Shown piece by piece: positions 36,633-51,600 of a stretch of DNA of 64,000 nucleotides (the first letter of the stretch is position 1; every line of letters begins with the position of its first letter). The translations under genes were made by a program, and so were the position numbers. The DNA comes from Lycocorax pyrrhopterus obiensis (taxonomy: Eukaryota > Chordata > Aves > Passeriformes > Paradisaeidae): assembly GCA_014706295.1 (NCBI GenBank), contig JACSVZ010000002.1:128287431-128351430 (forward strand). Reading direction: 5' to 3'. The notes under the pieces were generated by a model, which searched no databases, was not told the DNA's origin, and was given only the letters and a program-made list of their open reading frames with translations.

Positions 36633-39600
36633 TTAAGCATGTGTGACATTTCTGTCTACTCTCCATAAGGAAACCCAAATACAGTAAAGAAGCATCCATT
36701 CATGCCCCAAGTATTCAAGACAGTAGAGCTATGTCTTATTTTATCCTCAAAAATTACTGTATGTAACTTTCCAATAACTGCTTTGTAGTATTTTACACAA
36801 AACTATTTTTTTTTCCTTTGGTTTCATAACCAGAGCCCTTAAAAGAATTTTCCACAGCTAAAACACTATTTGTGCCTGACTTTCTGCTGCATGGATCAGC
36901 TTTGTATCCTGCATTGCGATAAGTTATTCCTGCTGCAGAGATTGTCATTATTCCAGAAAATCAAGGCACTGGACCATATCCAAGCACTCAGAAACCTCGG
37001 TGATAACAAAGAATTTATATGTAAGGAAGGTGAAGTACAGTTCTGTGCCATCTGTATATCACCGGCTTTTAAATCCAGTTCACTTTGTAGCTGGATTCAT
37101 GTAGACATTGAAAGGGACTAGAGAAAGAATGGGTCTTTGTCTGCTTGAAGACTTACTTTGGATTCATGCCACCTGTCAGACTTGACATAAGGTCAACAGT
37201 GCCAAATACTGCAAAGATATTAAGGAGAATAAGAATGGATTTCTCCCTTGTATCCATTGACAGCGACAGCCCTTCTGTGCCAGTCATCCATCAGTGCCGG
37301 TGAGACAGATTCAGCATCATGCCCTGGCCTGTGTCTGTGCCTCCTCTGACCCTGGATTAACATGAATAAACTTGTAAGTGGATTCTGTATGAGCTTGCCT
37401 TAGAATACCACGTTTGATGGTAGGTGGCAGATGAACTGAAATGATGTATTCAGGACAGATTACAGAGGAGAAAAAAACCCTTGGATTTAGGTACTGATAG
37501 AAATACTGAGATTCCCTCCCTGAATTAAGCATTAGATATTTCTGCCTAAATGTTAAAGCAGTGATATAGTATTAATATGGATCCTCAGATCCTTGACTCC
37601 TTGTCATATGGGTGTAATGTTAGTATAAATTAGCAAGCTGTATAATTTGCTAGCTCCCAGGAATCCCCTCAGTTGCACTGGGACCACCAAGCTTGGGGAT
37701 AGCGAAGGAAATCTCCATAGAGTGCTACTGCACAGGCACACGGGCACAGGAGACCTCTGTAGCATGGGTTAGCAAAATTTTAAAAAATCAACAGAAACTT
37801 GTTACATGTTGCAATGCAGAGTGAGCCCCAAAGAAGCACACAGGAGATGGTTACAGGGTTACTCACAGCTTGCCACTTATAATGGTTGTCACTGTGGTTC
37901 TTTTGCACCTCAGTGCTCTCTCAAAACTCGTTTTGTCACCATTAACAATAAGAAAAAAGAAACATTTTACCAAAGTCTATAAATCTCTGGTGGAGATGAA
38001 CCCTACTATTCCCGAAGTAAGAGCTTTCCCTGAACAAAAGTACGTCACTCCCACGTTAAGAGGTTGGATAGCATAGGTAGAAGGAACCACTTCCTTTGTG
38101 GTGTGACCACTTTGTCCTGGTTACAGAAAATTAAATAAGTCAGCCTGATTTGTGTTTTGATGTTAGGCTATTACAGATGGCCCATTCTTTAGGGAAACTG
38201 TTTAGAAATGTCTAGCAAAAGTGTTTTATCATCCATGATTCAATGAATGAATAATAAAAATAAACCAGATGAGCATCAGTGAAACTTTGGAGAGCTGCAA
38301 AATGTTAAACCTTTCCTTTCTCTCTTGTGTAGACCTCTAGTTATGACTGACAGGAGAACCTCAAGTTCAGCATAGGGGACATTTTACAGAATAGAAGGTT
38401 CCCCATGATTTCAAGTGCAATTTTTCTTGTGCTCCGTTTGACATGTCTCAGGATCAAACAACATTGATTCGAACTCATCTAGTGAAGTGCCTGCATTTCT
38501 TGCAATTACAGTGAGGGTTATGGAAATAGGAATACATTAAAATTACCAGATTTTAATATACTGTTTTACAGACCAAGTGGACTTACAGCAAACATGACAG
38601 CTTTTTATCTGAATTTGACTTAACTAAAGGAATCATTCCTATCATGAAATTAAATATTCACATCCATTATTATTCTCGGACTAGAGACAATAATTTAAAT
38701 TAATATCAAGATGCATTTTTAAAAATCATCAATCTGCCATCTTAACTACATTATATTCTACCTTCAGGCTCATGTTGTAGTTTTTATGAACATGATTCAA
38801 ATAAATTGGCTCTTTTTCCTCGGTGGCTTCTTTAATTACTTTGTTATTATCCAAGGAGCTGGTTTAATTTAAATGAACACAGTGTTCTTGCTACTACTAC
38901 CCAGAGAAAACACAGACTCAGAACATGCTGTTTTGTAGTTACAGTGTGTGCTTCTGCATGTGGATGCCAAAACTGGTTTGGGCTTACCTGTTTACCTTCC
39001 TTCACGTGATGCAGAAGACTCCTAACAAGTCCAACGTAGTCACTTGTCCTGAAGACCTTCTTTTGAGTGTCTCCAGATAAACAGCAGAGGTAATTAGGCA
39101 ATTAGACTAAAGGACACTGTTACAGAACGTTTATTATATACCTAGACAACACAGTTACTTCATTTTATTTGGGGCAATGTTCCCTTACCAACTCTTCGTA
39201 TATTTTTAATCAAAGAAATATATGTAACAAATAAAGACAATAAATTAACAGTATTTGCCGTTGTGTCCTTATATTCCTCTTACAATCATACAGGTTGGTA
39301 ACTGAGTTCTGTACATAGGTGTAAGATTCTTTCTCTCCCTCCTTTTGGTGTCTTTCCAACTAAAGTACATAATAAAATACATAAGACGGTGTTTTAAAAA
39401 AAAATACAAGCAAACATTGGTACTTCATAAAATATTTAAAGACCTACAAAAACGCAAAACTGTATTTCATTTCCTGAAACAGTTATAGTTTCAAACTCCA
39501 TCTATTTCTTTTAAACCAAACCCATATGTGTTCGAGGCAGTTTTAACCTGTGGAAATACTTTATTTTTGGCTGGCCTGAATGAGTGAACATTAAGTATGA

Positions 39601-42600
39601 AGCAACAAGTCAGGATATTGAGAAGAATTGCACTATCTCAAAGAACAAATTGTTAAAATCTGAGAAATTTCAGCTTGTTTGTCTTTTTCTGTGATTATAT
39701 ATGAGCTACATGACCATATTTTACAGCAACGGTCTAGACAGAATATTTTGATTTTTCTGTGTGTTTTAATGGGGAGAAGTCTTCCATCTGCTACAAAGCC
39801 GACACGTCGTGTCACTTTTCTCTACAGAGGACACATGCACTTCAGAGCTGTGTTCTCATGTGTGATCATAGGGGGGCCAAATCATCACACAGATTACTTG
39901 CTATTGTTCTTCCTTTATCACTTCCTTAATACCAAAAGGAGTTGTCAGTGGCAAGCTGCTCAGGACATGAGCACCAGGAGGAGCAGGGAGGAGCAGCTCC
40001 CAGTCACCGCTCCCACAGCACGGACACCTTGGGAAGTCATTTGCAGAACATGTGAAAAGCAGCTTCTTCATTTAATGGCATTTCACACCATTCATGTACA
40101 GACAGAAACAACTGCTCAAAATACAAGCCAGAGGAGAGTCGGGCTGGGCATCTCACTGTGCTTAATCTGTGCTTGCTGTAGACAGCTACCCTGGTTGGCC
40201 CTGATGTAGCTCCAATATTTAATCTAATTCTTGTTGCTGTTAGTCAATTAATACTGTCATCACGAAATCAGAGGGAGAGCACAGTACAAGAAAGGGTCTG
40301 TGGTTATTTTCTTTTTTAATGTGATCTCTGCTGAGCACAAGGTTTATATTTGCTTAATTAGAACTTTACTATAAACATTAATGACCCTAAGGCCAACTTG
40401 ATTTGTTTGAGAAAGGTAATAAATTATCTGTCAGAACAGTTTGATCTCTGTATAGAAATCTTAGTCCAGCTGGAGCCTGACTACATCCCCAAGCTTCCCG
40501 TCCGTTCATCTCACACATCTTTTACTGCACCACAATTCCTCTTGCAGCAGCCTCAGACAAGTCAGTAAAAAAAAATACAAAAAGCTTCGTCTTTCCCTTT
40601 CAGACGGATGCTCTGCTGCCCACCACAGTGCTACATCCTGAACAATCATTGCTTCTTGTGACTACTAGGAACGTGTCAGGATCTTGAAAGAAATAATTAG
40701 ATGCCAACTTTGGATAATAGAGTATTTAAAAATCAATTAGCCTTAATGGGAATACTTCGCAAGTTTTTCTCATGATTCTGCTGTTTGACACGATGTGTTG
40801 AAGTGTGTCTCACAGACAAGTAATAGCCCAGTATCTCACGGGAAAGTGAAGCCTCTGCTGTGATGTACTAAGAGTGCATTTTGCTGCTTCTGGAGTCCAT
40901 TCATTTCTTGCCATACCAGCGTCAATGAACTTCCTAGCTGCTGTCAGCGTGTTTAGTGCACATGTCAAGCCAGCACTGTGCTGGTCCTGACATCAAACAA
41001 ACTGGCGCCGATCAAGATATTACCTTGGGCTGGCAAGAAGGAAAAATAGCAGGAGCACATAAGGAGCAGTAACTGAAATACTTCATCAACCACCCCAAGT
41101 TTACTCTGTGTTGTGGCCTTAGAATAATTAATCTGCACAGATGATGGCATGAAGAGTGTTGGAAAGGAACAAATTATATCTTTTGCTTCACAGTCCATGG
41201 AAATGTAATTTTAAAGGTGAAGTTTTTGGGAGCATGTTCTGCTTTTTTGTTTCTTGGGAGGTGAGTCTGATCCAACTTGCTCTCTTGCTGTAAGTGCATC
41301 CTTAAATATCTCTTACCCACAGAAGGCAGATTACAGACAAAGCACTGCTGGTCGGCTCGGCAATTTGAACACTTTTTGGATTTGTTTTTCCCCTCACTGT
41401 TTTCTCTCTGGTGACCTGATATTGTATGATGGGGCCGACTACTGACTGCTCCTTGATTTGTATGTCCTTCTGAATACAATTCTCACCAAATCACATTGAT
41501 TTGAGTGTAAGATTTACTTCTAAGTACATAAAAAATGCACATTTTGTTTTGTTTCTAAGGAAAGAAAACCAAGGAACCACAGAAACTCCAATTCCTCCCC
41601 TGTTCTCCATTTGGTACATTTCTGAGATCCAAGCATATGAGAGCTGGCAGATTCAGGACCTGTCCCCTTCTTTCCTGGGATGTACCTGAGCACATTTTTT
41701 GCAGGGAATGACCAGCACCAACAGTCTACCAAGTCCTCCTAGGCAGAACTTTGTTTCACCTTTCCTGTTGATGCTATATGCAGCTGCTATACCGAATATT
41801 ACCCCTGCTAACCCACCCCACAGAGCAGGTGTTTCAGAAACAGCAGGGAGATGAGATGATCTGAGTTTCAGAGCCCAGTATAGTGAATATTTTGTCCCTT
41901 ATCCCAAGTAACAAAGTGCCAGCAGGGCAGATCAAGCAATCCCCACACTTTGCAGCAGCCCCTTGCCTTCGGAAAAATCCAGGGTCCAGTGCCTCAGACA
42001 GCAATTGCCCTCCGATGTCTGAGATATGTGCTGTGAATCCTGGGCCAGGGACAGAAGGGGATAAAGAACCTCAGCCCTGCTTTGTCCCCACTACTTCTTG
42101 ATTAAAACACCCCATCCTGCTTACACACACACACACAAAGCAAACCCAAAACAAATCCAAAGCAAACAAGCAGCTACTACTGAATTATTGCCCAAACCAA
42201 CTCGATGTTCTGCTGATGCTGTTTTTTAAAATGCTTTTGGTGTTGAACCAGTTTGATGTATTTTAAACGTTTCAGGAATTGAACAGAATGGCTGCTCATA
42301 TAGTAGATAAATATTTGTCTGTTATACATACTAATGGCACAAAGCTACTGCATGGGTAAGGGAATTGCAAAGATATTAAAAAAATGCTTCATAAGCTAAG
42401 TAAACAAAAACACATATATAAATCAAAAATAGCATAAATCAAATTTTGTCTGTGGGGTGCCCTTTTGAGCAACAGAGCGTGGGAAGAGACTGCTGTGAAA
42501 CATTAAAAAAAATGTCTCTATTTGCATCATTTCAGTGGTTCCAAACAAAACAGCCATCATTGCATGAGATGAATAAGGGATGCACTTCCCCCTGTCATTT

Positions 42601-45600
42601 TGCTTGGCACTTTCTGACATCAGCTCAAACTTTAAGCAGCACTCAGCCAATCCTGCAGCATTTTCATATCACTTTGACCATAAAATAAATAAATAAGCAA
42701 ACCCACCCAGATGCAGCAGCATATCTGTGTAAATGGATTGTTCAGAGATCTCTCCTTGAAGTTAGTTTCTCAGGCTTTTTAAATGTGTAGCCTTGGGCTC
42801 ATATATCTCTTTAAGTACCAACACTATGAATCACCTTGAAGAACTTCTTTAAAAAAAGAGAAAAAGAAAAAAACCCTCTACTGTTGTAATAAAAATGAAA
42901 AATGGAGTTCCTTCTGGCTTCCACTCTATAAGAACTGTGTCATTGCTTTCTTTTTCTTCTTATTCTAGTTTATAGACTTAAGGACTAAACATTTCCCAGG
43001 ATTTGCCTGACAAATATTTGTGTACGAAAGCACCTGCACGATTAAACAGAGCAACATGCTTATAGCTTGTCCTTTACTCTGCTTAGCAATCAATTCTTTT
43101 GCAGATTTGCATAGTTATGATGACACGGTAGCAAGGAGCTGTAAGCACTTGTTTCATCTGCCTCCTTTTTTCAAGTGCTTATCTTTCAAGTATATTAAAA
43201 AATATCACCTTGAGCTGTGCAGGCTGATAGCTAGAACCCCAAGAAGAGATACAGGGACCATTGCTTCACCCCGCTCCTGGAAGCAGATAGGAATGTAGGG
43301 TATGGCAGCACCATGTCCTCTTTTCCCAAAGCAACAGGTAGAAGCAGATAATTCAGCTGGAGTAGATGGACAAGATTCCTTCTTAGCTGCCCCCATCATG
43401 CTGTTGTCTGTTTGGTGAGTTTATTTAATGCTGCTGTTGCCAATAAAGGCAGCCTGCAGCAGAAAGGAGGCTCCTGTGTGCCTGTCCCACTCCCTTGGAC
43501 GTGGAGCCATCCCATGTTCTCTTTTCTTTTCATCTCTCTTTTACTAAAGATAGAGTGATGGCAAAGGATTCCTTTTTAGTCATGGACGATCTATTACATT
43601 TAAAAAGCAAAGTTTAGAATTGGGGATTGGTTATTTTTCTGAAGTGATTATCTTAAAACAAGGATTTAAACAAATAAACAGGACTGAATTTTGCAAGTCT
43701 TTGCAAAAATTCATTGCAAGGGGAGAAAAAAAAGGAGAGCAGAAAAAATCCCACCAGGGCTGTATTTAGCATCAGAATATGTTCAAGTATGGAAGTATTT
43801 TCTGCTCTCCAGTCAACAAGGAATTAATTTTGAGATCTGATTTCCTCTTTTCCCTTGCAAGCACAGCAAGAATTGAGGAACTACCAAGGAGAAAAAGGAT
43901 GGGAATACAGGGGGAGAAGGCATCCCAGTGATGATTTTGTTTGTTACTGTCTGGCTTCCTGTTCTAATTTGTTTTCACAGAGGTTTTCCCTTCATCAGCC
44001 CACTGCCTGCTTTGCTCCTGCTTTTGAGCCCTTCCAGGTCTGAGAGCAGCTGTGCTAGCCTTGAATGTCGCTGCATAGCTGGGCAGAGCCAGTGATGACC
44101 CTGTGGGATACTGAGAGACTGCAATGTCCCCCGGGGTGCTTTGATATAGATTAGGGTCTGGAGGTACTGAAGACAACTGCTGTTTCTCCTCTGATCTTGC
44201 CATGAGGAAGCTCAGAGGAGGAGGGGGACCATTTCACCTGCAGTGTGGGATCTGGCATTGAATCACCTTCTGGGGATGGGATGCAGAACATGAACAGAAT
44301 AAATTAATCTGAAAGGAGCTCTTGTGCCCAGAGAACAGTCCTATAGTCAGGAGAGTGAAGCTGTGCATTTATATGCAGTGTGGAGGGTTGGCGAGGCTGC
44401 TCTCTGTGCTCCAAGCACTCTCTTGGTTAGACTTCAACATGACAGACAGCCATCAGGTGCAGACACAGATGGGAGATGTAGGAATTCTTCCTGGAGAGGA
44501 CTGAAATAGCTCCTGACATTCAGAGAGCTGCACTGGAGATGGACACTTCACAGAGATGTGGGTAAAAACTGCCGTGGCTCAACATGAGGGAGTGGGTAAC
44601 ATGGAAGAAACTCTGTCTCCTTCAGAAAATATCTTAGCACATCCTGAAAAGAGGTGTCTTCTCCAGACTGGGAGCACCTGAAGCTGTTTAGCCAACTCCT
44701 CTGCTCTCATGGAGCAGCTGAAACAGTTGGAAATTTGATATCCTTTTTCCACATCCAGATTTGCATGGTCTTCACTGCTGCTTCAGGGAATCCCAGGTAC
44801 TGCTACCTGCCCGCTGTGAAGGGGGCGCTTCAACACTCCTTGAAATGCAGGAGCACATCACATGTCTTCCCTGAATTATGCACAAATCAGTTATTGAAAT
44901 GGGTGTTCAGGGTTGACTTAATAACAGCATTGAAGAATTGAGCACCGGAGTGGTACTCTGCACAAATGGATTAGAAATTTTCTTTCCATTCAATCACCCC
45001 TTTCTGTTTGCAGTGTGGGCCTTTCTTTTCCCACATACAATCATTTGCAGCTCCAGGTTTTGCGCTGCCACTGCTTTTGTGCTCCTGGTTTGGCTTTTTT
45101 ATCTGCCCATGGGAGCAAAGAGCAAGCAGAGTAATCTTAGGTGGAGTAGAGATGCTTCACATCTCTTGCTTGTTAAAAACCATTGCCTCTGCATGCAGCT
45201 GGTGAGAAAAATGGCATCCAGTGTTGTACTTTTCCAAAAGAAAATGAAAAACGTGGCAAATTAGCAGCTAGGAATTAAAGACAAGTAAAATGCCGCATTG
45301 TCTTACTTGGACAGGTCTGGTATTGCTTAATCAGTACTTCAGCAGCTAAGCTGTGAAGGGATGACACACACTTCAAACCTGTGGTGATTCACAAGCAGCA
45401 CAGCACACAGCAGCAGGAGCAGCCATGGGATTCCACACGAACAATGCTCTTTCATTCAGATAGGTTTCAGCAAACCCTAAGTCAGTCTCTCGTGAATTCT
45501 CTATCAGGGAAATTCTTTGTCCTGCTTCACTTATATCCAGTCCTGGGCTGGAATGAAGAAAATGTTTAACAGTGTTCATTCAGAAGCACTAAAAATAAGG

Positions 45601-48600
45601 AGTGTACTGAAAGCATAGAGGGATTTTCACATGAGTAGAGTGAAAAACATTAGAATGAACAGCATTAGATCAAGGTGCAAACCAGCAGCACCTGCACTTT
45701 TATTACATGCACGCACACACACACACAGAGACCCCAAATTGCCTGGTTAGCACTTATCCTTGCTTTCATTTCTGAGGAATATTACTGAAAAGAACCTTGG
45801 ATATTGTATTCTGAAATGGGTATAACACAATGCCTCAACCTGCCCCCATACTACAATCTTTCTTTCCAACCCCAGCCCCAACCCCAATGGACTTGTCAGC
45901 AGTTTCTATCATTAGCAACATAATCCCTCCTCTCTCCCGCTCTTTCTTTTTTATGTTTTCCCAGGGCTGCACCAATAATGAATAATTTACCAGTGTGGAG
46001 AAAGAAAAGTGTCACTACTGGAGTCTCAAGGCTCATCACTCACAAACCTGTCACATGGTCAAGAGTCATCAGTGCCATTATTTGTGTGAAGAGAAATTAG
46101 CACTAATCTACTGCTGAGTCTCTTCCTCCAGCCACTGTAAATGGTGCCAGATTCTTAACAGAGCAGATTGTCTGTGCCACTGCAAATTGCTTATCTCAGT
46201 AAAGTTAAAAAAAATAAAAAGCCTCCTCACTCACTTCACAGAAGACATCCCACATGTGTTTAGAATTATAGGAGAGGCACTGTGATGCAAGGGGCCGTTA
46301 CCTTTCCCACAGTGGAGAAGTGCTAGAGATTTGATTTGCCTCTCTGCTATTAATAAATACCATTGAATGCAGGGAACAGGTTCCAAGCAGGACTTTCAAA
46401 GGTGCACATTCCTGTGCAAAAAGGAGATATAGCTTTCCATGTCACAGAATAAGCATGTGAATGCTAAGATTTGAATTTTAGGGAGGAAAGGGAACACCCT
46501 GTACTGAACTATGAAACATAAACAAGGCACAAAATAGAACAAAATGGTGTCTTGAGTAGATAATCAGGGCAACAGTGAGAACTATTGTAGTGTGAGTGGC
46601 TTCCTCCTGTGAAAAAGGGAAGAGATGGGTAATGTGCTCATTTTGCTCCAGCAGTCATTTCCATCCATCAGTCCAGGGATTTTAAACCTGCTACCATCAG
46701 CAGGCTTTTGGAACACCCCCTACACAAAATCCACAGCAAAAACAAAGCTGCCATTGGCCCAGCTCATCCCAGTGGCAGAAGAAGTGACAGCTGGGGCTCA
46801 GAGGCAGAAAATCCTGCAGTCCCTCCTCGAGGCCTCAGTGGATCCCATCAAAGGGCACAGTTTGTTCTCCACTGGGGATCAGCCCCCACATCTGGTAGAG
46901 TCCAAGCAAAGTTCCTGGCAGAAAAAAATTTTGTTTCTATCTCTAAAGGTTTGAAATTATTTCATTCTCTCTCTCTGCTTCCCTTTGTTCAAAATAATTT
47001 CCCAGTATTAACTTCTAGCAAAATAAACCTTTCTGAATAAAGGAATTACAAAAGAAAAATTTAATCCTTTGGATCATGAGGGATGCTGGCCTAAAATCAG
47101 AAACATGTCTTTATAAAACAAAATTTGGATGCATGAACTTTTTTGATTTTGATCAGAAAAGTACTTAATTTGTTAAAAAGTTTTTCCATTTCTCACTCTG
47201 GGAGGATATGCAGGGAGCCAGGTCTCCAGCCTGGCTCTGTGCCCGGCAGCCAGCCTTTAGGACTGCCCTCACACTTCTTGGCAGCGCAGCTTTGCCAAAA
47301 CACACGCTGGGAGCACCCCCCCAGCTACGGCAGCCAGCGTAATCCCCGAAGTGGGAGACTACATGAGAAACACAACACAGCCTTGGGCTGTATTATGGTT
47401 TGCACCTAAGATCCCCCAAGGACACTACACGTCCTGACTGCCAAAATTCACCTCCTCTCAGCCCTTGGAGGTCACTCTATCTCCACTTGAACTGAGTTTG
47501 CTGTGGAGGAAAACAGAGATAAATAGTGCAGCTTGGAGAAGATCTCAGTGTCACCGTGAGAGGAGGGCTGGTGTGTGGGAGGGCTCCTTAGTGCTGGGAT
47601 TGGGAGGGACCCCAGAAGTACCCAGCACTTATGGAAATATGCGCATCCAAACACAAATGCAAAACCTCTAAGAACTTTTAGATAGCGAAATAAGTGTGGG
47701 CTTTAAAGTCCAAAGATCTTTGAGCTTTTACTTTTTTTTTTCAAGATTTATCTCTTTTCTTTAACTAAAAAAAGGCAGAATCTCACACAAGTTTTTGTCA
47801 CTTGTGCAAACTAATGGTATTGTCCTAAAGCTGGATTCCTGACTGAATTTCCTAAGCACCTCTCCATCTCTCTTGTCTTGATTTTGATTGTATTGCCACT
47901 CAAGACTGGGAAGTAGCCATTATTTAAAAAAACTAGCAGATGAGCAGTCCAAGAAACATCCAGATTCTCTTTCCTTCTCCACTTTTTCCTGCTGCTCAAA
48001 GTCATCTATTCTAGTATAGCTTCAGTGTAGTTGAGTGTCCCAAATCAACACACACCATTGCCAAAGAATCTCCACCTCACTGCACTCACTGCATCCCCGG
48101 TGCTCAAGGTTGACTCCCGTCCCCACGGTCAAGGATTCTATTACTCATCACATCCTTTCCAAGAGAAATTACCTACTCTACAAAAAACTAAGGCATTACA
48201 AATGTGTTCTGTAACTGTGGGACCAGGAATCACGGGAAGGGACTGACCGCCAGTGAAGTCTAGTTACAGAAGAGAAGGATGAGATCTATGAAAGACCTGC
48301 TTGACTGAAGAGGCATCTCCCAGTGGTGCTGGGGATCAGGTCACTATGTCTTGCCTCTATTCCTCTTTATCTCTGCGCAGAAAATCACTGTTGGTGTTCC
48401 AGCTCACTACAGCAAAGAGGTAGAAACCTCAATTAAAGTGTTTGAAGGGACTCTTCGGAAAGAAAGTGAATGTGGCTGAGGGCTTGAGATAGGCCCTATT
48501 CAGACATGGATTTTACTGTGGTTTTGCTCGGGAACCCCTGATGCTTTCTAGCTCCCTGAGCACATCTGTTGCTGGAAACATAACAGTGTTTACCTTGTTA

Positions 48601-51600
48601 AAAGCAACTTGTGTCAAAAAGCAGCAAGAAGGAACAGAGTGGCTGTGGAGGCTCCTGGGAGAGATTTCCTCCAAGCTGCTCCCAGCAGCTTGCAAGGTGA
48701 AGGAGAGGGCACCCTCAGTCCTTTGCCTGGACTTGCTACAAAGGCACTCTTGGCAAATCATGGCCCCTCGATTAACCACAGGAGGATTGGTCTCCACCTT
48801 CCACAAGGAGGGCGAGAAATTAAGCTGTGAAATTGCCTTACATCATTCCATTGGCAAACAAGGGCTTTCTTCATCTGGCAAGGCGTATGTCGAAGCCACG
48901 AAACCTGCAACTGCAGATCTGCGAGGCAGATCTTGGCTTCCTCTGTGATTTTCCGGTGTCTCCACCCCCAGCATGGTATCATCTGGCTAGGTGGTGGGAC
49001 CCTGGTGCTGCCTGGCTAGATGAGAACCTCATAGATGACAGAGTAACACCCACAAAAGGCATTTTGGGTTCCTGCAGCTCCCTCTATCCTGCCCAGCGTT
49101 TCAGTCTTTTCAGTCACCTTTATTTTGCCTTCAAGAAAGAAGTTTATTATGACCTTTGCTCAGAGCAACTGGAACCAGCCTGAAAAATGAAATCTGTAAC
49201 ATATTTGATGATGTCAGCTCACACTTCTCTACAAGCCTCCCCCAGACTGAGTCACAGCAGGAGGGCTCGAAGTCAATACTCAATAGCATTAGCTTAAAGA
49301 TATACTGCCAGTGGGCTAATTTATCACTAATTCAGAGTGGAGTGAATTTTCCTGACTTGTTGCTGCTCCCTTGTCCATCTCTCAGTGCAAATGAAGAACG
49401 ATGCCCTTCCCATATCTCCGATTAGTAACACACTTGACATGATTGAATGAATTTCATTTACAATTACAGCTGAAGTACTTGCTTTAGTTATTTCTTAGCA
49501 CACACTTTATGCCCTTGTACCGTGCCAGGTATCAATCCTTTAAAAAAACTTTTAGAATTTGAAAGTATGTAGAAAGACTCTGGCCATGTTTAACGTATTC
49601 ATGGAAAAGTGTCCTCTGTCAAATGTACATCCCAAAGCCATGTTCAGCAGTCGTGGATGCTTTAAAATGATGCTAAAACAAATCAGAGTAGCAATCTGCC
49701 TCAGAACAGAAAAGCTCAGGTCACTCACCACATGTATGACCTCCTGGAAAAGCTCTTTGGCTGGTAAACATAAAGTCCATAAGAACCTGCTAAACAGATG
49801 TGATACACATGCATTGAAACTTCAGAGCACGTTGCTCTCTTGCGCCATCATACAAGGCATGAATGGCTGGATATCAAATGTGTTGATCTACCAGCACTTC
49901 GATACACAATCCACTACTGAGACTGGCTGCTCTCACAAGCAGCAACCGCTGCCTAAGCAGGAGAATGTCATTTTTGTCTCTGCAGAACTGTTAACTCAGA
50001 ACGTCCTGTGATACATTTCTTGCACTACCTTGGCTCTGAGCAGAGCGGTGTCATGGATCTCTGCAAAAACAGTTCTTACTGCAGGACCACTGTGAAATTT
50101 GTAGCACCACTCATGAATGCCAATATCTCCCTTGATACAACTTGATGAGCTTCTCTGAAAAAAAATTCTTTTGTGTCCAAAGAACTCTCTGATTGATGCA
50201 GTCTGCAGCACTTGTCTTTTGTCAACTCATGCTTGCCTCATGATGCTGTGATAAATCACAAATGCTGTGGTGCACTAGTTGGTTTCACTGCGCTCCAAAC
50301 CCATTGCAAATACAGATGTAAACAGTTCTTTGAAACTTAACCTCTTTCTTTTTTCAGCTTTCTTTACAGAGGCATGTTTTACAACTACTGATGTCTGCTT
50401 TCTCTCACACTTTATTATTATCAATTAGCAGGGTCAAAGAGCTCCCCTTAGGAAGGTTTAAAACAACACTTTTCCCTTTGGTTTTAATGCCCTACGCCAG
50501 TTTCTGTGCCATCTACTGTGTAGCAGCATACCTCCCACTTGCCTTTGTGATCCTAAATATCTATGCCCTGATTCATTGTTGGGGCATGCACTGGGAGCCA
50601 GATCACAGCACTTCCATGCAGACCTTTTTATAAGAGCACAACGGTATCCCTTAAAAGAGAGGAAATCTCTTGCTTGAGGGAGAACAAAAACACACACGCA
50701 TGCACAAAAAATCCCACAGCAACCTTATATTATAGTCTGCAGCTAAATCTGGAGTTGTGGACCTCAAGCCAAAACATAACCACAGTTTAGGGAAAGTGGC
50801 ATAATATATATTGTAATTACAAGGTTCCACTATGATAACAGACTCACAGAACTGGCCAAAAGGTGAGTTTATTTTTCTTTGTTGGCAGTGGGAACATGGG
50901 TAGATTTCTTTGGCTAAAATTTCTTACTTCTTTTAGAAGGCAGAAATGGAACATTCCCCTTTCCCCATCACTCTCCACCCAAATGGCAGCTCCTACATGC
51001 TCTGTCAGCTGAGGTTAGCTCCATAACTCAGATCTCTTTTCACTGAGCTATTATTTTACTAGTAGCTGTAATGGGCTATTATCTGTGTGACACAGCCTCT
51101 GGAGTGGCAGAAGACACCTCTTTCTCCTCCACTGACAGACTGAAGAGCTAAATTATAATTTGAGGAACCAGGTGTCCAATTCTGTCAAAACATCTCAAGT
51201 GATGGTTTCTTATTCAAGAGGAAACTATACATAATCAAGTAAGAGCGTATGAGGATTCCAGGTCTAAAAAGAGATATCAGAGACAATATTAAGTAAGTGA
51301 TGTTAATGCAAAGATGACCTTCTAGCTATTGTGTGCTTAGGGTTTAACAGCTTAAGAAAAGCTCAGTAAGGAAAACAGATATTGCTAGCTTTGCTAAAAT
51401 CAAAATGTGACAATAATTCCAAAGCAGAGTGAAATTGACTGTCTGAATTTCACAGAATAAACAAGAGAATACAAAATTTAGTTAATTCCATAGGTGAGAG
51501 CAAATATCTGACAGTTTTAAATTCTTTCATTTTGAAGACTTCATGGTTTTAAAGCTTATGAGCTAACACGAGATAGTGTTATGCTAGAAATTTAGCGAGT

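Noticed and set aside
39679..40209. Longest non-LTR open frame on the plus strand (176 codons)
   Set aside because: It opens at TTG; the first ATG is at 39769. No domain, no repeat of known family, no splice or promoter context. A frame of this length is expected occasionally in 64 kb.
45868..45888. Possible G-quadruplex on the minus strand
   Set aside because: Only three closely spaced runs; a fourth lies too far away.
49559..50011. 150-codon frame, considered as a decayed transposase or pseudogene
   Set aside because: No transposase or other motif could be read on either strand, and the frame opens at TTG.
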